Source: Parvibium lacunae
Lineage (GTDB): Bacteria > Pseudomonadota > Gammaproteobacteria > Burkholderiales > Burkholderiaceae_D
Reading direction: 5' to 3'
Length of the DNA: 64,000 nucleotides
Assembly: GCF_003335215.1 (NCBI RefSeq)
Contig: NZ_QPGB01000005.1
Coordinates: 1-64,000, forward strand
Position numbers and translations under genes: made by a program
Shown here: positions 52,134 to 63,700 of the stretch, in pieces
Position numbering within the stretch: the first letter of the stretch is position 1
How the letters are laid out: every line of letters begins with the position of its first letter
Notes under the pieces: generated by a model
Seen by the model: the letters and a program-made list of their open reading frames with translations, nothing else
Databases searched by the model: none
What the model was told of the DNA's origin: nothing

Positions 52134-53558
52134 CTAAGTCAGAAAATTTAAATCACTGACCGCAAAATTGCCAATATTGGGAAAGACGGTACTGATCTGC
52201 CCCGCACTCAAGCCAAACCATTTCGCCAGGGTAGCGCCATACTGATCGACAGCCAGACTCGGTAATAAGCGCCCTTGCCCGACTTCATCTGGGGTGTTGG
52301 TGCCCACTTCTGGCAGGGTGCCATAGATGTCTTTGCCGCGCACCGCGCCGCCCATCACAAAATGGTGCGCGCCCCAGCCGTGATCCGTGCCATCGCCGTT
52401 ACTGGTGAGTGTGCGCCCAAAATCCGAGGCGGTAAACAACGTCACTTTCTGGCGAATTTGACTATCTGTCGCCGCCATTTCACCCAACAAGCTATCGAAG
52501 TAAACCAGTGCGGCGTTCAGTCGCGTCATCAGGGTGGCATGGCTGGTATTTTGCAAATCATGGGTATCAAAACCACCCAAGCTGACGAAAAAAACCTGAC
52601 GTGACGTGCCCAGTGCAGCCCTGGCATTGATAATCCGCGCCACCACTTGAAGCTGGTTGGCTAGGCTATTACTGGCGGGGAGCGCGGTGGTAAAGGTGCT
52701 ACTACTGCCGATCGCAGCGGTTAAACTGGTCTCGGCATTGACGGAGCGGCCCACGATACGGCCATGCTCACGTTCTAATAAATTCGTACCGCCCGTGTTG
52801 GTAATAATGCTGCGCAACTGGGCACTGGCAACGCTGGAGCCGAATAGAGGCGTACTGCCCAAACCGGCAATCTGGATTGCCCCGCTATTGCTAACCTGGT
52901 ACTGCAACGCACTCTGGCCAGAAAGCCAAACCGCATTCCCTGCGGCCGAAATGCAGGTAAAAATAGTGTTGGTGTTGCTGCTCATGAGCAAGTCGCCCAT
53001 GCGGCCACCCCAGCCGTAGCTGGCCCCTTCTGGTGCAAACGCTTGCCAGGTATTTTGCTGGTCGTTATGTGAAAACAGGCGGGGGGGAAGTGTCACGCTG
53101 CGCGCGTTGTACTGCGTTTTGGTCGTGGGTCGTATCAGTGGACCGACATTAGAGACTACCGCTAAGCGGGTCGCATCGAACAGGGTCTTTAACCCGCCGA
53201 GATTCGGGTGCAGGGCCGCTAACCGGCCACTGGCTTGGGTAGTATTGGGAATGAGGGGCAGTAAGGTTCCCTGACTCAGCGCAATCGGGTCGGGCGCCGT
53301 GCTCCGAGCGACAGAATAGGCGTTGTAGGATGTTGTGTCATAGGGGACAACCGTGTTGTAACTATCATTACCCCCGAATAGAAACACACAAACCAACGCT
53401 TTATAGCCAGCAACACTCTGCGCCTGGGCGGCACCTGAAACACTGCTCATAGCGGCCAGCGTGGCCAGGTTAAGGGCGAAGGGGGCTGCAGCCGGGCCAG
53501 CCGCGGCACAGAGCGCGGCATGTTTCAGAAAGGCGCGCCGAGAAGTCGCGTGTGTCAT
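52134..53558 (-). CDS. DUF1501 family protein with Tat signal
   Basis: 474 residues from ATG 53558, chosen because AGGAGA precedes it and it exposes a Tat signal (SRRAFLKHAALC, twin Arg at residues 7-8); the frame runs on to 53618. DUF1501 proteins belong to the alkaline-phosphatase/sulfatase-like group; VCVFLFGGNDSYNTVVPYD and FVSLGGFDTHDLQ, with FTASDFGRTLTSNGDGTDHG, are typical, including His/Asp metal ligands. It is probably exported folded. The partner DUF1800 gene lies 10 bases upstream. Confidence 0.88.
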   Translation of the reverse strand: MTHATSRRAFLKHAALCAAAGPAAAPFALNLATLAAMSSVSGAAQAQSVAGYKALVCVFLFGGNDSYNTVVPYDTTSYNAYSVARSTAPDPIALSQGTLLPLIPNTTQASGRLAALHPNLGGLKTLFDATRLAVVSNVGPLIRPTTKTQYNARSVTLPPRLFSHNDQQNTWQAFAPEGASYGWGGRMGDLLMSSNTNTIFTCISAAGNAVWLSGQSALQYQVSNSGAIQIAGLGSTPLFGSSVASAQLRSIITNTGGTNLLEREHGRIVGRSVNAETSLTAAIGSSSTFTTALPASNSLANQLQVVARIINARAALGTSRQVFFVSLGGFDTHDLQNTSHATLMTRLNAALVYFDSLLGEMAATDSQIRQKVTLFTASDFGRTLTSNGDGTDHGWGAHHFVMGGAVRGKDIYGTLPEVGTNTPDEVGQGRLLPSLAVDQYGATLAKWFGLSAGQISTVFPNIGNFAVSDLNFLT

Positions 53559-53568
53559 AGGAATCTCC

Positions 53569-55275
53569 TTATTTCTGCACCAAATACTCGGGCGAAGCCA
53601 TGGTGAGCAAAATGGCAATATTGACCCGATTACGCTGATTCAAGGCAGCGGTGCTGCCACAGCTCGGTGTCACGCACGCGGTGACGGCGGTAATAATGTT
53701 GCTCCTCAAGGTGCTCGACATCTGCCCGCCCATCAGCAGCAGGTTCATGCGATCGACAAGCGCGGCAGGGTTACTTGCCAGGGGTAATTCGTTGCTGTAA
53801 TTGGCCGCAATTTCTCGGCTCTGTCCGGTGCCATTCGCAATCGCCCCTTGCATCGCATTGATATAGCCAACCACACTTGTCTCATGGGTGATTTGGAGTT
53901 CTGGCGCCACCAAACTGGCGGTTGCTAGTTCAGTTGAAGGGGGCACATAGCCTGGGCGGTAGAAATTGAAAACTGACGGGGAGCGCATCGGCGACTGCCC
54001 CAGCGAATTCGCGGGGTTGTCGGTGTTCCAGAGTTGATAGCGGCCAGAAACCGAGGCTGCGCCAAAGCTGCGCATCCAGTGTGCCATCCGTTGGATTGGG
54101 TCACGCAAGCGGCCAAACTGGTTGTTGCTGAGATTAGCCGCGTTACGGGCCTCGCTATCTAAGAAAATAGCTGCAATCACCGCACGCATATTGCCCCGCA
54201 CGCCGGTCCCATCGTTATTGAACACTTGGGCAACCCGCGCCACATAGGCCGGCGTGGGGTTACTCGTTACGAGGCGCTGAATTAATTGTTTGCTGATAAA
54301 CGGCCCGACATTCGCATGATTAAAAATACGGTCCAGGGCCAATCGCAAAGTCGTATCAGCGGGCGTGTTCGCTGGGATGGTTGTTCCTAAAAACGTTTTC
54401 GCACTGGTTGAGTGAAACGAGGGGTAAAACTGCATCGGTAAGACATCGCGGTTAGGGTCCGCAGTTGATCCAAAAAAACGATTATTGGTTTTATCCGCGC
54501 CGCCCCAACTCCACCCCGTAAAGACTCGCGCTAGCCCGGCGATATCGGCATTGGTATAGGTTTCGATTGGGTTACCCCCCAATAGACGGGGGGTTCCATC
54601 AAGGTTGAGTTCAACGAGGCCGATGGAGAATAGCTGCAAAATTTCACGCGCATAGTTTTCATCGGGAACCCGACCGCTGACTGTGTCCTCTTTTTGATTC
54701 CGCAAATGCGATAAATAGAGCCCCATCATGGGGTGACGCGTCACGTCTTCCAGGAGGGTTCTAAAATTGCCAAATGCATTACGGCCCAGCATGTCTAGAT
54801 AAGACGCGGTTCCACGAGCGACTTTCGGCGTGCGGTCGACCAGATCGACCATCGAAATCACAAAGATTTGCGACAAGGCAAAGGCGACACGCTGGCGCAG
54901 GGGGTCAGGGGCCGTAGCAACTTGTCGCCAAAAACTTTCGAATAAGGGGTTTTGATCAAAATCGGTCACGGCTGCGCCCAAGCCATCAATATACGTTTGA
55001 TGGGGGTTGGTGGGCAGTATCGCCATTTGTTCTTGCAGCCAGGCAGCATAGCCAACCGTCTGGACGCGTGCAATATCGGCGGGGCTGGGGCCAAAGCTCG
55101 CCTGGCTCAAAAAGCGACTGGCATCTGCTGGGTTGCTGACCGGCACATAGCCAGAACCTCCACTGTCAGTAGAACCGCCGCCACCGCCGCCCCCACCACC
55201 GCAAGCCAGCAAAGCAACGCAGAGCAACGTGAGTCCAGTAGCACGTAATGATCGATATAAAAATGAATGTGTCAT
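53569..55275 (-). CDS. DUF1800 family lipoprotein
   Basis: 568 residues from ATG 55275; an upstream frame start at 55296 is less likely. A lipobox LLAC (Cys25) is followed by a nine-glycine run and a Ser/Gly linker. The body has the DUF1800 opening ASRFLSQASFGPSPADIARV and HPMMGLYLSHLRNQKED, with NYAREILQLFSIGL. DUF1800 and DUF1501 genes are usually paired, as here; the pair is common in many bacteria but has no confirmed function. Co-transcribed with the downstream DUF1501 gene. Confidence 0.88.
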   Translation of the reverse strand: MTHSFLYRSLRATGLTLLCVALLACGGGGGGGGGSTDSGGSGYVPVSNPADASRFLSQASFGPSPADIARVQTVGYAAWLQEQMAILPTNPHQTYIDGLGAAVTDFDQNPLFESFWRQVATAPDPLRQRVAFALSQIFVISMVDLVDRTPKVARGTASYLDMLGRNAFGNFRTLLEDVTRHPMMGLYLSHLRNQKEDTVSGRVPDENYAREILQLFSIGLVELNLDGTPRLLGGNPIETYTNADIAGLARVFTGWSWGGADKTNNRFFGSTADPNRDVLPMQFYPSFHSTSAKTFLGTTIPANTPADTTLRLALDRIFNHANVGPFISKQLIQRLVTSNPTPAYVARVAQVFNNDGTGVRGNMRAVIAAIFLDSEARNAANLSNNQFGRLRDPIQRMAHWMRSFGAASVSGRYQLWNTDNPANSLGQSPMRSPSVFNFYRPGYVPPSTELATASLVAPELQITHETSVVGYINAMQGAIANGTGQSREIAANYSNELPLASNPAALVDRMNLLLMGGQMSSTLRSNIITAVTACVTPSCGSTAALNQRNRVNIAILLTMASPEYLVQK

Positions 55276-55465
55276 GGCTTCCCCTAGCGATCCCATTCAT
55301 GCGCCGATAGTCGCGGCCCCAGTAACGAGAAACGATTACGCCGCTATCGTATCGGGTTAAGTTTAAATTTCAAGGTGAAGAAAGGCTAATTTTAGTCATC
55401 TCACGCTAAATAAGGCACTGAGCAAGAAAAATTGGTTAAATTCCTACGCAATGCAGAGAAAATCA

Positions 55466-56890
55466 TCACTCCACCGCCTTCACCATATCCTCCACCACTT
55501 TCTTCGCATCGCCGAACACCATCATGGTTTTGTCCATGTAAAAGAGTTCGTTATCTAAGCCCGCATAACCCGCGGCCATCGAGCGTTTGTTAACGATGAT
55601 GGTTTTGGCTTTATAGGCTTCCAAAATTGGCATACCGGCAATCGGGGATTTGGGATCGTTTTTCGCAGCGGGGTTGACCACATCGTTCGCGCCCAGCACC
55701 AGCACCACATCGGCCTGACCGAATTCGGCATTGATGTCTTCCATTTCAAACACTTGGTCGTAAGGCACTTCGGCTTCGGCCAGCAGCACGTTCATGTGGC
55801 CGGGCATACGGCCAGCCACGGGGTGAATCGCATACTTCACGCTGATGCCTTTGTGCGTGAGTTTTTCGGTAAGCTCTTTAAGCGCATGCTGCGCACGGGC
55901 GACGGCCAAACCATAGCCAGGCACAATAATCACGCTCTCGGCATTGCCCAGCAAGAAGCTAGCATCGTCGGGTGAGCCAGACTTAACGGCGCGTTGTACT
56001 TGTTCGCCCGCACTCGCGCCGCCGGCCTCGGCCCCAAAGCCACCGAGCAGCACGTTGAAGAACGAGCGGTTCATGGCTTTACACATGATGTAGGACAGAA
56101 TCGCGCCCGAGGAACCGACGAGCGAACCCGAAATAATCAGCATCGGGTTATTCAGCGAAAAGCCAATGCCTGCGGCCGCCCACCCGGAATAGCTGTTGAG
56201 CATGGACACGACCACCGGCATATCCGCGCCACCAATCGGGATGATGATAAGCACGCCCAAGACAAAGGCGATGGCGAGCATGATGAGGAACGGCTCCCAC
56301 GCTTGGGTGAGGAAGAACGCCACGCCCGCGCCCAGCATCGCTAATGCCAAGACGAGGTTGAGCATGTGCTGACCTTTAAAGACCACGGGCGCGCCTTGGA
56401 ACAAACGGAACTTGTATTTGCCGGAGAGCTTGCCAAAGGCAATCACCGAACCTGAAAACGTAATCGCGCCGACAAACGTACCAATGAATAATTCAAGGCG
56501 GTTGCCCATCGGAATAAAATTCGCCACGCCTTCATGAGCATGCGCAATGCCAAAGGCTTGGGGTTCGAGCACCGCGACAATCGCAATCAGTACCGCCGCC
56601 ATGCCCACCAGCGAGTGCATAAAAGCGACCAGCTCGGGCATTTTGGTCATCTCCACCCGCTTGGCCATCGTGGCGCCAGCGACCCCGCCAATTGCGACGC
56701 CAAGGCCGATCAGGCCTAAGCCTTGCGAACGTACGAGCGTGAGCGTGGTGACGACAGCAATCGCCATCCCGATCATGCCAAAGGCATTGCCAAGGCGGGC
56801 CGTTTTGGGGTGAGATAGGCCTTTGAGCGCTTGAATAAAACACACCGAGGCGACTAAGTACAATAAGACAACAACGTTCATAGACAGCAT
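55466..56890 (-). CDS. pntB: NAD(P) transhydrogenase subunit beta
   Basis: 474 residues; GGGAG six bases before ATG 56890. Membrane domain with about nine helices over the first 260 residues, then the cytosolic NADP-binding dIII domain (VIIVPGYGLAVARAQHALKE, PVAGRMPGHMNVLLAEA, DVVLVLGANDVVNPAA). It uses the proton gradient to reduce NADP with NADH. Third gene of the leftward pntAA-pntAB-pntB operon; the split alpha subunit is the usual form in many Proteobacteria. Confidence 0.96.
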   Translation of the reverse strand: MLSMNVVVLLYLVASVCFIQALKGLSHPKTARLGNAFGMIGMAIAVVTTLTLVRSQGLGLIGLGVAIGGVAGATMAKRVEMTKMPELVAFMHSLVGMAAVLIAIVAVLEPQAFGIAHAHEGVANFIPMGNRLELFIGTFVGAITFSGSVIAFGKLSGKYKFRLFQGAPVVFKGQHMLNLVLALAMLGAGVAFFLTQAWEPFLIMLAIAFVLGVLIIIPIGGADMPVVVSMLNSYSGWAAAGIGFSLNNPMLIISGSLVGSSGAILSYIMCKAMNRSFFNVLLGGFGAEAGGASAGEQVQRAVKSGSPDDASFLLGNAESVIIVPGYGLAVARAQHALKELTEKLTHKGISVKYAIHPVAGRMPGHMNVLLAEAEVPYDQVFEMEDINAEFGQADVVLVLGANDVVNPAAKNDPKSPIAGMPILEAYKAKTIIVNKRSMAAGYAGLDNELFYMDKTMMVFGDAKKVVEDMVKAVE

Positions 56891-56957
56891 GGGAACTCCC
56901 TAGATGAAATGATGGATAAGGATCAGCAGCAATGCAGATAACTCAGCTCGCTGCGCA

Positions 56958-57254
56958 TCATTTCTTTTCTTTTTTCTTAAACATTTCCAACATGCGTTGG
57001 GTCACTAAAAAACCGCCAAAGACATTGACCGCCGCCAGCGCCACCGCTAATACACCCAGGCCCTTGCCAAGGGTGCTTTCGGTGGAACCGGCCGCGAGCA
57101 TCGCGCCCACAATAATGATGGCGGATACAGCATTGGTCACGGCCATCAGTGGCGTGTGCAGCGCGGGCGTAACCGTCCACACGACGTGGTAACCGACATA
57201 AATCGCGAGTACAAAAATAATCAGGTTGATGATGGTGGGATTGATAGCGTCCAT
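56958..57254 (-). CDS. pntAB: NAD(P) transhydrogenase subunit alpha, membrane part
   Basis: 98 residues with three hydrophobic helices (NLIIFVLAIYVGYHVVWTV, NAVSAIIIVGAMLAAG, LGVLAVALAAVNVFGGFLV), ending in a basic FKKKEKK tail. This is the dIIA membrane segment of a split alpha subunit. Located 17 bases after the pntAA stop and 67 bases before pntB. Confidence 0.95.
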   Translation of the reverse strand: MDAINPTIINLIIFVLAIYVGYHVVWTVTPALHTPLMAVTNAVSAIIIVGAMLAAGSTESTLGKGLGVLAVALAAVNVFGGFLVTQRMLEMFKKKEKK

Positions 57255-57271
57255 GATGGTCTCTATTTCAA

Positions 57272-58432
57272 TTAAGCATTACGTTTCAATTCGCCTGCAT
57301 GGCACATCAAGCAGGCGGCAACGATATCGTCTTCAAGATTGAGGGTGAATTTGCCCTCGGCATCAACAATCAATTTCATGAAGTCGAGCAGGTTGCGGGC
57401 GTAGAGCGCGGAGGCATCCGCGGCGACCATGGCGGGCAAGTTGGTGTAACCCACCAGCTGTACGCCGTGTTGGGTGGTAACTTGGTCGGCCACGGTTAGC
57501 GGACAGTTACCACCGCCAATTTGCCCGTCTTTATTCAACCCTTTACCGGCTGCCATGTCGATAATCACCGAGCCGGGTTTCATACTCTGCACCATCGCTT
57601 CGGTAATCAAGGTCGGTGCGGTACGGCCCGGAATCAGCGCGGTACTAATGACCACATCGGCTTGCGCAATGCGTTCCGCCACTTTTTGCGCTTGGCGCTG
57701 CATCCAGCTCGCAGGCATCGGACGCGCATAGCCGCCCACGCCTTGCGCGCATTCCCGCTCTTCGTCGGTTTCAAACGGCACATCAATAAATTTCGCGCCG
57801 AGTGATTCGATTTGCTCTTTCACGGCGGGGCGCACATCCGAGGCTTCAATCACCGCGCCTAGGCGTTTGGCCGTGGCAATCGCTTGCAAACCGGCGACGC
57901 CCGCGCCCAGAATCACGACCCGTGCTGCTTTCACGGTACCAGCGGCGGTCATCAGCATGGGGAAAAAGCGTTGATAGAGGTTGGCAGCCAGCATGACGGC
58001 TTTGTACCCGGCAATGTTGGCTTGCGAGGAGAGCACGTCTAGGCTTTGTGCCCGGGTAGTGCGGGGGGCGGCTTCGAGTGCAAACGCCGTGACGCCCCGT
58101 GCATTGAGCGCTTTCAGTCCATTCGGTCCATCGACATCGAAAGGATTGAGCATGCCGACGACAATCTGCCCCTGCCGCAATTTCCCTAGGTCGCTAGGAG
58201 ACGGTGTGCGTACCGTCAACAGCAAGTCAGCGCGCTGATAAATCGCATCCGCCTCCAGCACTTCAGCGCCAGCAGCTTCATACGCGGCATCAGGGATGTA
58301 AGCCGCAGCACCCGCACCGCGCTCAATGAGAAATTGATGTTTGCCGCCCGCACTCAGTTTTTTGACGGTTTCGGGGGTCGCCGCCACCCGTGCCTCCCCA
58401 GGGCTTGTCTCTTTGAATATGCCAATCTGCAC
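57272..58432 (-). CDS. pntAA: NAD(P) transhydrogenase subunit alpha, NAD-binding part
   Basis: 386 residues: the soluble dI domain with the AlaDh/PNT fold, IGIFKETSPGEARVAATPET at the start, the NAD-binding stretch VVILGAGVAGLQAIATAKRLG near residue 170 and DVRPAVKEQIESLG, then PTLITEAMVQSMKPGSVIIDMAAG. It binds NAD(H) in the cytoplasm. First gene of the pnt operon, divergent from nudJ with a 156-base gap. Confidence 0.95.
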   Translation of the reverse strand: MQIGIFKETSPGEARVAATPETVKKLSAGGKHQFLIERGAGAAAYIPDAAYEAAGAEVLEADAIYQRADLLLTVRTPSPSDLGKLRQGQIVVGMLNPFDVDGPNGLKALNARGVTAFALEAAPRTTRAQSLDVLSSQANIAGYKAVMLAANLYQRFFPMLMTAAGTVKAARVVILGAGVAGLQAIATAKRLGAVIEASDVRPAVKEQIESLGAKFIDVPFETDEERECAQGVGGYARPMPASWMQRQAQKVAERIAQADVVISTALIPGRTAPTLITEAMVQSMKPGSVIIDMAAGKGLNKDGQIGGGNCPLTVADQVTTQHGVQLVGYTNLPAMVAADASALYARNLLDFMKLIVDAEGKFTLNLEDDIVAACLMCHAGELKRNA

Positions 58433-58588
58433 TGCCCATCTCCTTTATCGGGTCGCTTGTATGAAAGTCAGGTAAAACGTCACCACATCTTACTGTGCAA
58501 TATCTTTTCGCGCTACCACCGTAAAGTCTATCGAGCGCGTCACAAGCAGCGTAAAATATAGGCTTATCTATTTTTGCGCGCATGAATT

Positions 58589-59074
58589 ATGTCGATCTGG
58601 AAACCCAGCGTCACCGTAGCGGCCATTATTGAGGACGCTGGCAAGTTCTTGCTGGTGGAAGAAGAAACCAGCGATGGTTTGCGTTTTAATCAACCTGCGG
58701 GCCACCTTGATGAAGGTGAAACCCCGGTACACGGGGCAATTCGCGAGGCGCTCGAAGAAACGGCACATCATTTCCAGCCACAGGGTTTTTTGGGCTTATA
58801 CATGTCGCGTTACATTTCTGCCCGCACGCACGATGTCGTCACTTATTTACGCATCGCTTTCTATGGTAAGAGTCTGGGGGCCGATCTAACGCGAGCCTTG
58901 GATACTGGGATCGTGCGCGCAGTCTGGCTCACCCCGGAAGAAATTCAAGCGCTAGCCCCCCGTCACCGCAGCCCCTTAGTCTGGCAATGCATTGAGGATT
59001 ACCTGAATGGCCGCCGCGCCCCACTAGAGCAGGTTTTTGCCCATGAATCGATTGTTGGCAAGCCACTGAATTAA
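58589..59074 (+). CDS. nudJ: Nudix hydrolase, NudJ-like
   Basis: 161 residues. Nudix box at residues 38-60 (GHLDEGETPVHGAIREALEETAH), with the catalytic REALEE. The preceding LLVEEETSDGLRFNQPAG matches NudJ, which hydrolyses nucleotides and thiamine-type pyrophosphates (broad activity). The pairing with mnmA 18 bases downstream is the same as in E. coli, which supports the name. An overlapping ATG at 58582 is in a different frame. Confidence 0.85.
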   Translation: MSIWKPSVTVAAIIEDAGKFLLVEEETSDGLRFNQPAGHLDEGETPVHGAIREALEETAHHFQPQGFLGLYMSRYISARTHDVVTYLRIAFYGKSLGADLTRALDTGIVRAVWLTPEEIQALAPRHRSPLVWQCIEDYLNGRRAPLEQVFAHESIVGKPLN

Positions 59075-59092
59075 ACCGATGGCGTAAGACTC

Positions 59093-60175
59093 ATGGCAAA
59101 AAAACGGGTGGTCATTGGCATGTCTGGCGGGGTCGATTCCTCGGTATCGGCGTACTTACTTAAACAACAAGGGTATGAGGTAATCGGTCTTTTCATGAAA
59201 AACTGGGAAGACGATGACGAGAGTGACTATTGTTCTACGCGTCAGGATTGGCTCGACGCTGCGTCGGTGGCCGATGTCGTGGGCGTCGATATTGAGGCCG
59301 TAAACTTCGCCGCCGAATACAAAGACCGCGTCTTCGCCGAGTTTTTGCGGGAGTACTCAGCGGGCCGCACCCCCAACCCCGATGTGCTGTGTAACGCGGA
59401 AATCAAATTTAAAGCTTTTCTGGACCATGCGATGAGCTTAGGGGCAGATTACATCGCTACCGGCCACTATGCCCGTGTCCGGGAACACCCCACGAAGCCA
59501 GGCGAGTTCCAATTACTGAAAGCGTTAGATGCCAGTAAGGATCAAAGCTATTTTCTGCACCGCTTGAATCAAGCACAACTGGCTAAAACCATTTTTCCGC
59601 TCGGCGAAATCCCTAAAACCGAGGTACGTCGAATCGCACTCGACTTGGGGTTGTCCAATGCCGCTAAAAAAGACAGTACCGGCATCTGCTTTATTGGTGA
59701 GCGGCCTTTCCGGGCTTTCCTCAATCAGTATTTACCAACCCAACCCGGACCGATGAAAACGCCAGAGGGCCAACAGGTTGGGCAGCATATCGGGCTGGCT
59801 TTTTATACGCTGGGCCAGCGCAAAGGGATTGGTCTTGGGGGGAGTAAGCAGGGAAATGGCGAACCTTGGTTTGTGGCCCGAAAAGAGATGGCGACCAACA
59901 CACTCTATGTGGTCCAAGGGCATGATCACCCCTGGTTATTGCAGTCTACGCTACATGCCGAGGCAGCAAGTTGGATCGCCGGTTATCCCCCCGCCACTAA
60001 CATGCGCTATGGGGCCAAGACTCGCTATCGTCAGGCAGATGCTGCCTGCACGTTTACCGGCGAGGCAGCTCATTTCACCCTGCATTTCCCAGTGCCGCAA
60101 TGGGCAGTAACGCCGGGACAGTCGGCGGTGTTATACGATCACGATATCTGCCTCGGGGGCGGGATTATTGATTGA
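59093..60175 (+). CDS. mnmA: tRNA-uridine 2-thiolase
   Basis: 360 residues. PP-loop SGGVDSS at residues 11-17; catalytic Cys pair C100 (NPDVLCN) and C199 (STGICF); [16 protein letters not shown] in between. It activates U34 of tRNA-Glu, -Gln and -Lys by adenylation and inserts sulfur, in relay with IscS/TusABCDE. The 3' end overlaps by 45 bases a convergent hypothetical gene. Confidence 0.96.
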   Translation: MAKKRVVIGMSGGVDSSVSAYLLKQQGYEVIGLFMKNWEDDDESDYCSTRQDWLDAASVADVVGVDIEAVNFAAEYKDRVFAEFLREYSAGRTPNPDVLCNAEIKFKAFLDHAMSLGADYIATGHYARVREHPTKPGEFQLLKALDASKDQSYFLHRLNQAQLAKTIFPLGEIPKTEVRRIALDLGLSNAAKKDSTGICFIGERPFRAFLNQYLPTQPGPMKTPEGQQVGQHIGLAFYTLGQRKGIGLGGSKQGNGEPWFVARKEMATNTLYVVQGHDHPWLLQSTLHAEAASWIAGYPPATNMRYGAKTRYRQADAACTFTGEAAHFTLHFPVPQWAVTPGQSAVLYDHDICLGGGIID

Positions 60176-60658
60176 AAATGCCGCTGGCGCGGGCATCGCC
60201 ATTAAGGTTGCCTCGGCTTGGTTGACCCAATAGACATGGTTGTCTGGCAAGCAATGGCATTCCAGTAATTCACTATAGGGTAAGGGTAAACTGGCGCAGA
60301 ATTGGATGCCTTGTTTGCCCTCCGCTGCAAAGCGGGCAGCGGGCTCTGGCGCCCCACTAGCACGGTGAGTTGCCCCCAAACTCCAAAGCCAATCTGCGAT
60401 ACCTCTTGTTCCAGCGGTTTCTAGCCGGTGATCTTTTTCGATTTGCAGGGCTAAGCGAATCGGCTCGCTGTCTGAGGCCACGGACAACTGCAAACTGAGT
60501 TGCCACAGATCATGCGGTTGGGCAAAAAAGGGGAAGGCAAAGGTGAGCTGCTGTTCAGGAAAACCGTAATTAAACTGCAGTGACTCATCAAGCACGCTAC
60601 GTGCTTGACCCTTCAGGTCAATGAACCGGACCTGACAACGATACTGCATGATTCCCAT
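60131..60658 (-). CDS. Hypothetical protein converging on mnmA
   Basis: 175 residues (start 60658; ATG 60649 equally possible). No membrane or signal segment. The predicted strands include [15 protein letters not shown] and [15 protein letters not shown], then [16 protein letters not shown] and [20 protein letters not shown] recognise no family. Its 3' end lies within the last 45 bases of mnmA on the opposite strand, so real coding there is constrained by mnmA. Normal codon use and no competing frame support a real but species-restricted gene. Confidence 0.55.
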   Translation of the reverse strand: MGIMQYRCQVRFIDLKGQARSVLDESLQFNYGFPEQQLTFAFPFFAQPHDLWQLSLQLSVASDSEPIRLALQIEKDHRLETAGTRGIADWLWSLGATHRASGAPEPAARFAAEGKQGIQFCASLPLPYSELLECHCLPDNHVYWVNQAEATLMAMPAPAAFSINNPAPEADIVIV

Positions 60659-60752
60659 GACGACTTAACTCAAACTGTTATATGCGGCTAGTCTAATCAG
60701 GCATGAGCACGCCGACAATCGACTATGTCACACTTTTAGATACGGTCTTCGG

Positions 60753-61364
60753 TTATGCGACCGGAACCGTATCGATGAAAGTTTGCCGTTGGTTCAGTTT
60801 ATCAACCAAGCTCGCCAGATTGGGGTGGGCGCCACGCCAATCAATTTGAGGAAACCGGAATGATAGCCAATTCAAGGCACACCCAACCGCGATATCTGCC
60901 AGGGTATAGGCATGGCCATTACACCAAGGCTTTTCGCCTAAGCCTTGTGCCATTGCGTTAAGGGAAAGCGTCACTTTATGCATTTGCCGTTCGACCCAGG
61001 CGGCACTGCGTTGCTCGGGGGCGCGTTGTGTTTCTTCCAGACGCATTAATATCGCGGCATCGAGCAAGCCATCAGCTAAGGCTTCCCAGCAACGCACTTC
61101 AACCCGCTCACGGCCATTTTGTGGAATTAACCGGTGAACTGGCGAAATACTATCTAGATACTCAACGATGACACGGGAGTCAAATACCGCTCCACCGTCT
61201 TCCATAATCAGGGTCGGGACCTTGCCCAGTGGGTTGGCGGCGTGAATCGTGGTATCGGGTGCCCAGACATCCTGCAGCTCTAATTGATAGTCAATTTTTT
61301 TCTCTGCTAAAACAACCCGTACTTTACGGGCATAAGGGCTGGTGAGTGAACCGAGTAATTTCAT
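60753..61364 (-). CDS. Glutathione S-transferase
   Basis: 203 residues from ATG 61364 (MKLLGSLTSPYARKVRVVLA); a start five codons earlier is possible. Thioredoxin-like N-terminal domain with SPYARKVR near residue 9 (Ser-type active site), the cis-Pro in GKVPTLIMEDG near 48 and DSRVIVEYLD near 62, then an all-helical C-terminal domain with YTLADIAVGCALNWLSFR. It detoxifies electrophiles with glutathione or has a related role. No SD seen. Confidence 0.9.
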   Translation of the reverse strand: MKLLGSLTSPYARKVRVVLAEKKIDYQLELQDVWAPDTTIHAANPLGKVPTLIMEDGGAVFDSRVIVEYLDSISPVHRLIPQNGRERVEVRCWEALADGLLDAAILMRLEETQRAPEQRSAAWVERQMHKVTLSLNAMAQGLGEKPWCNGHAYTLADIAVGCALNWLSFRFPQIDWRGAHPNLASLVDKLNQRQTFIDTVPVA

Positions 61365-61478
61365 AGGCGGGCAAGTCAATTCATTTTTATCAGTGATTTG
61401 AGTATACCATCGCTGTTTTGTTCCCCATAGAAGAAGCCAACTGGAGTCGGAACCGGACGCGGTAAAATACGCTTTTAA

Positions 61479-62882
<1,404 letters not shown>

Positions 62883-63119
62883 CGTCACCTTTAGGACTAA
62901 ACCTGGCGAGGCTGCATCCAGCTGGGTGGCTCATGCGTATCACCTGATACCTGTGCTTTATTGCAAAAATTGCGAGAAACTGTTGCGTTTAGCGTGCAGC
63001 ATAGGTAGGCGATTACGATTAGACTGCGATTAGTTTGTGTATGGCCAGCGGGTGGGGCCATCGCAGCCGCTCAGCCCCGGATCGAATGAACCGGAGACTC
63101 ATTAAAGAAAGGAAACACC

Positions 63120-63623
63120 ATGCAGGTTTATTCAAGCTCAGGAAATCCAAGTAGTCCCGCGCGCCAGTCTTTTTGGCTGAAGTCAGCCCTGGCGATTGCC
63201 CTATTGGCGGGTGCAGTCAGCCCGACTTGGGCGCAATTCGCCAAAGCTGAAGATGCCGTCAAGTATCGCAAAGCCAGTTTTAGCTTGATGGCCCACCATT
63301 TCTCTCAAATCGGGGCGGTCGTCAAAGGCGAAAAACCCTTCAATGCCGCTGAAGTCGCGGCAAATGCCGCGTTGGTCGAGACCCTAGCCAAATTGCCTTG
63401 GAATGCTTTTCCCGCTGGCTCAGAGAGCGTTAGTGACAGCAAAGCCAAAGCAGAAATCTGGAAGGAAGCGGATAAGTTCAAAGCTGGAGCTGACAAGCTA
63501 CAGGCTGATGTTGCCAAGTTGAATGTCGCTGCGAAGAGCAGTGACCTCGCTGCGATCAAAACCGCCTTTGGCGCAGTAGGCCAAAGCTGCAAAACCTGTC
63601 ACGACAGCTACAAAAACAAGTAA
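63120..63623 (+). CDS. Cytochrome c-prime family protein
   Basis: 167 residues; AAAGGAAACACC ribosome site. A Sec signal (LKSALAIALLAGAVSPTWA, cleavage near residue 38) leads to a helical mature domain starting QFAKAEDAVKYRKASFSLMA and ending with a single haem site CKTCH at residues 157-161. The C-terminal position of the haem motif is typical of cytochrome c-prime, a four-helix periplasmic protein that binds NO and CO and may protect against nitrosative stress. It stands alone, with its own terminator. Confidence 0.92.
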   Translation: MQVYSSSGNPSSPARQSFWLKSALAIALLAGAVSPTWAQFAKAEDAVKYRKASFSLMAHHFSQIGAVVKGEKPFNAAEVAANAALVETLAKLPWNAFPAGSESVSDSKAKAEIWKEADKFKAGADKLQADVAKLNVAAKSSDLAAIKTAFGAVGQSCKTCHDSYKNK

Positions 63624-63631
63624 TGTAGAGA

Positions 63632-63658
63632 GGGGGCAGGCGTCGTTTTGCCCCCTTT
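63632..63658 (+). terminator. Terminator-like hairpin after the cytochrome gene
   Basis: GGGGGCA (63632-63638) pairs with TGCCCCC (63649-63655), followed by TTT. The T run is short, so termination is likely but not certain; it may also serve the convergent anmK. Confidence 0.6.
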
Positions 63659-63700
63659 ACACCTAACCGCCTAACGCTAATAAGCAACAATTGCCCCCAA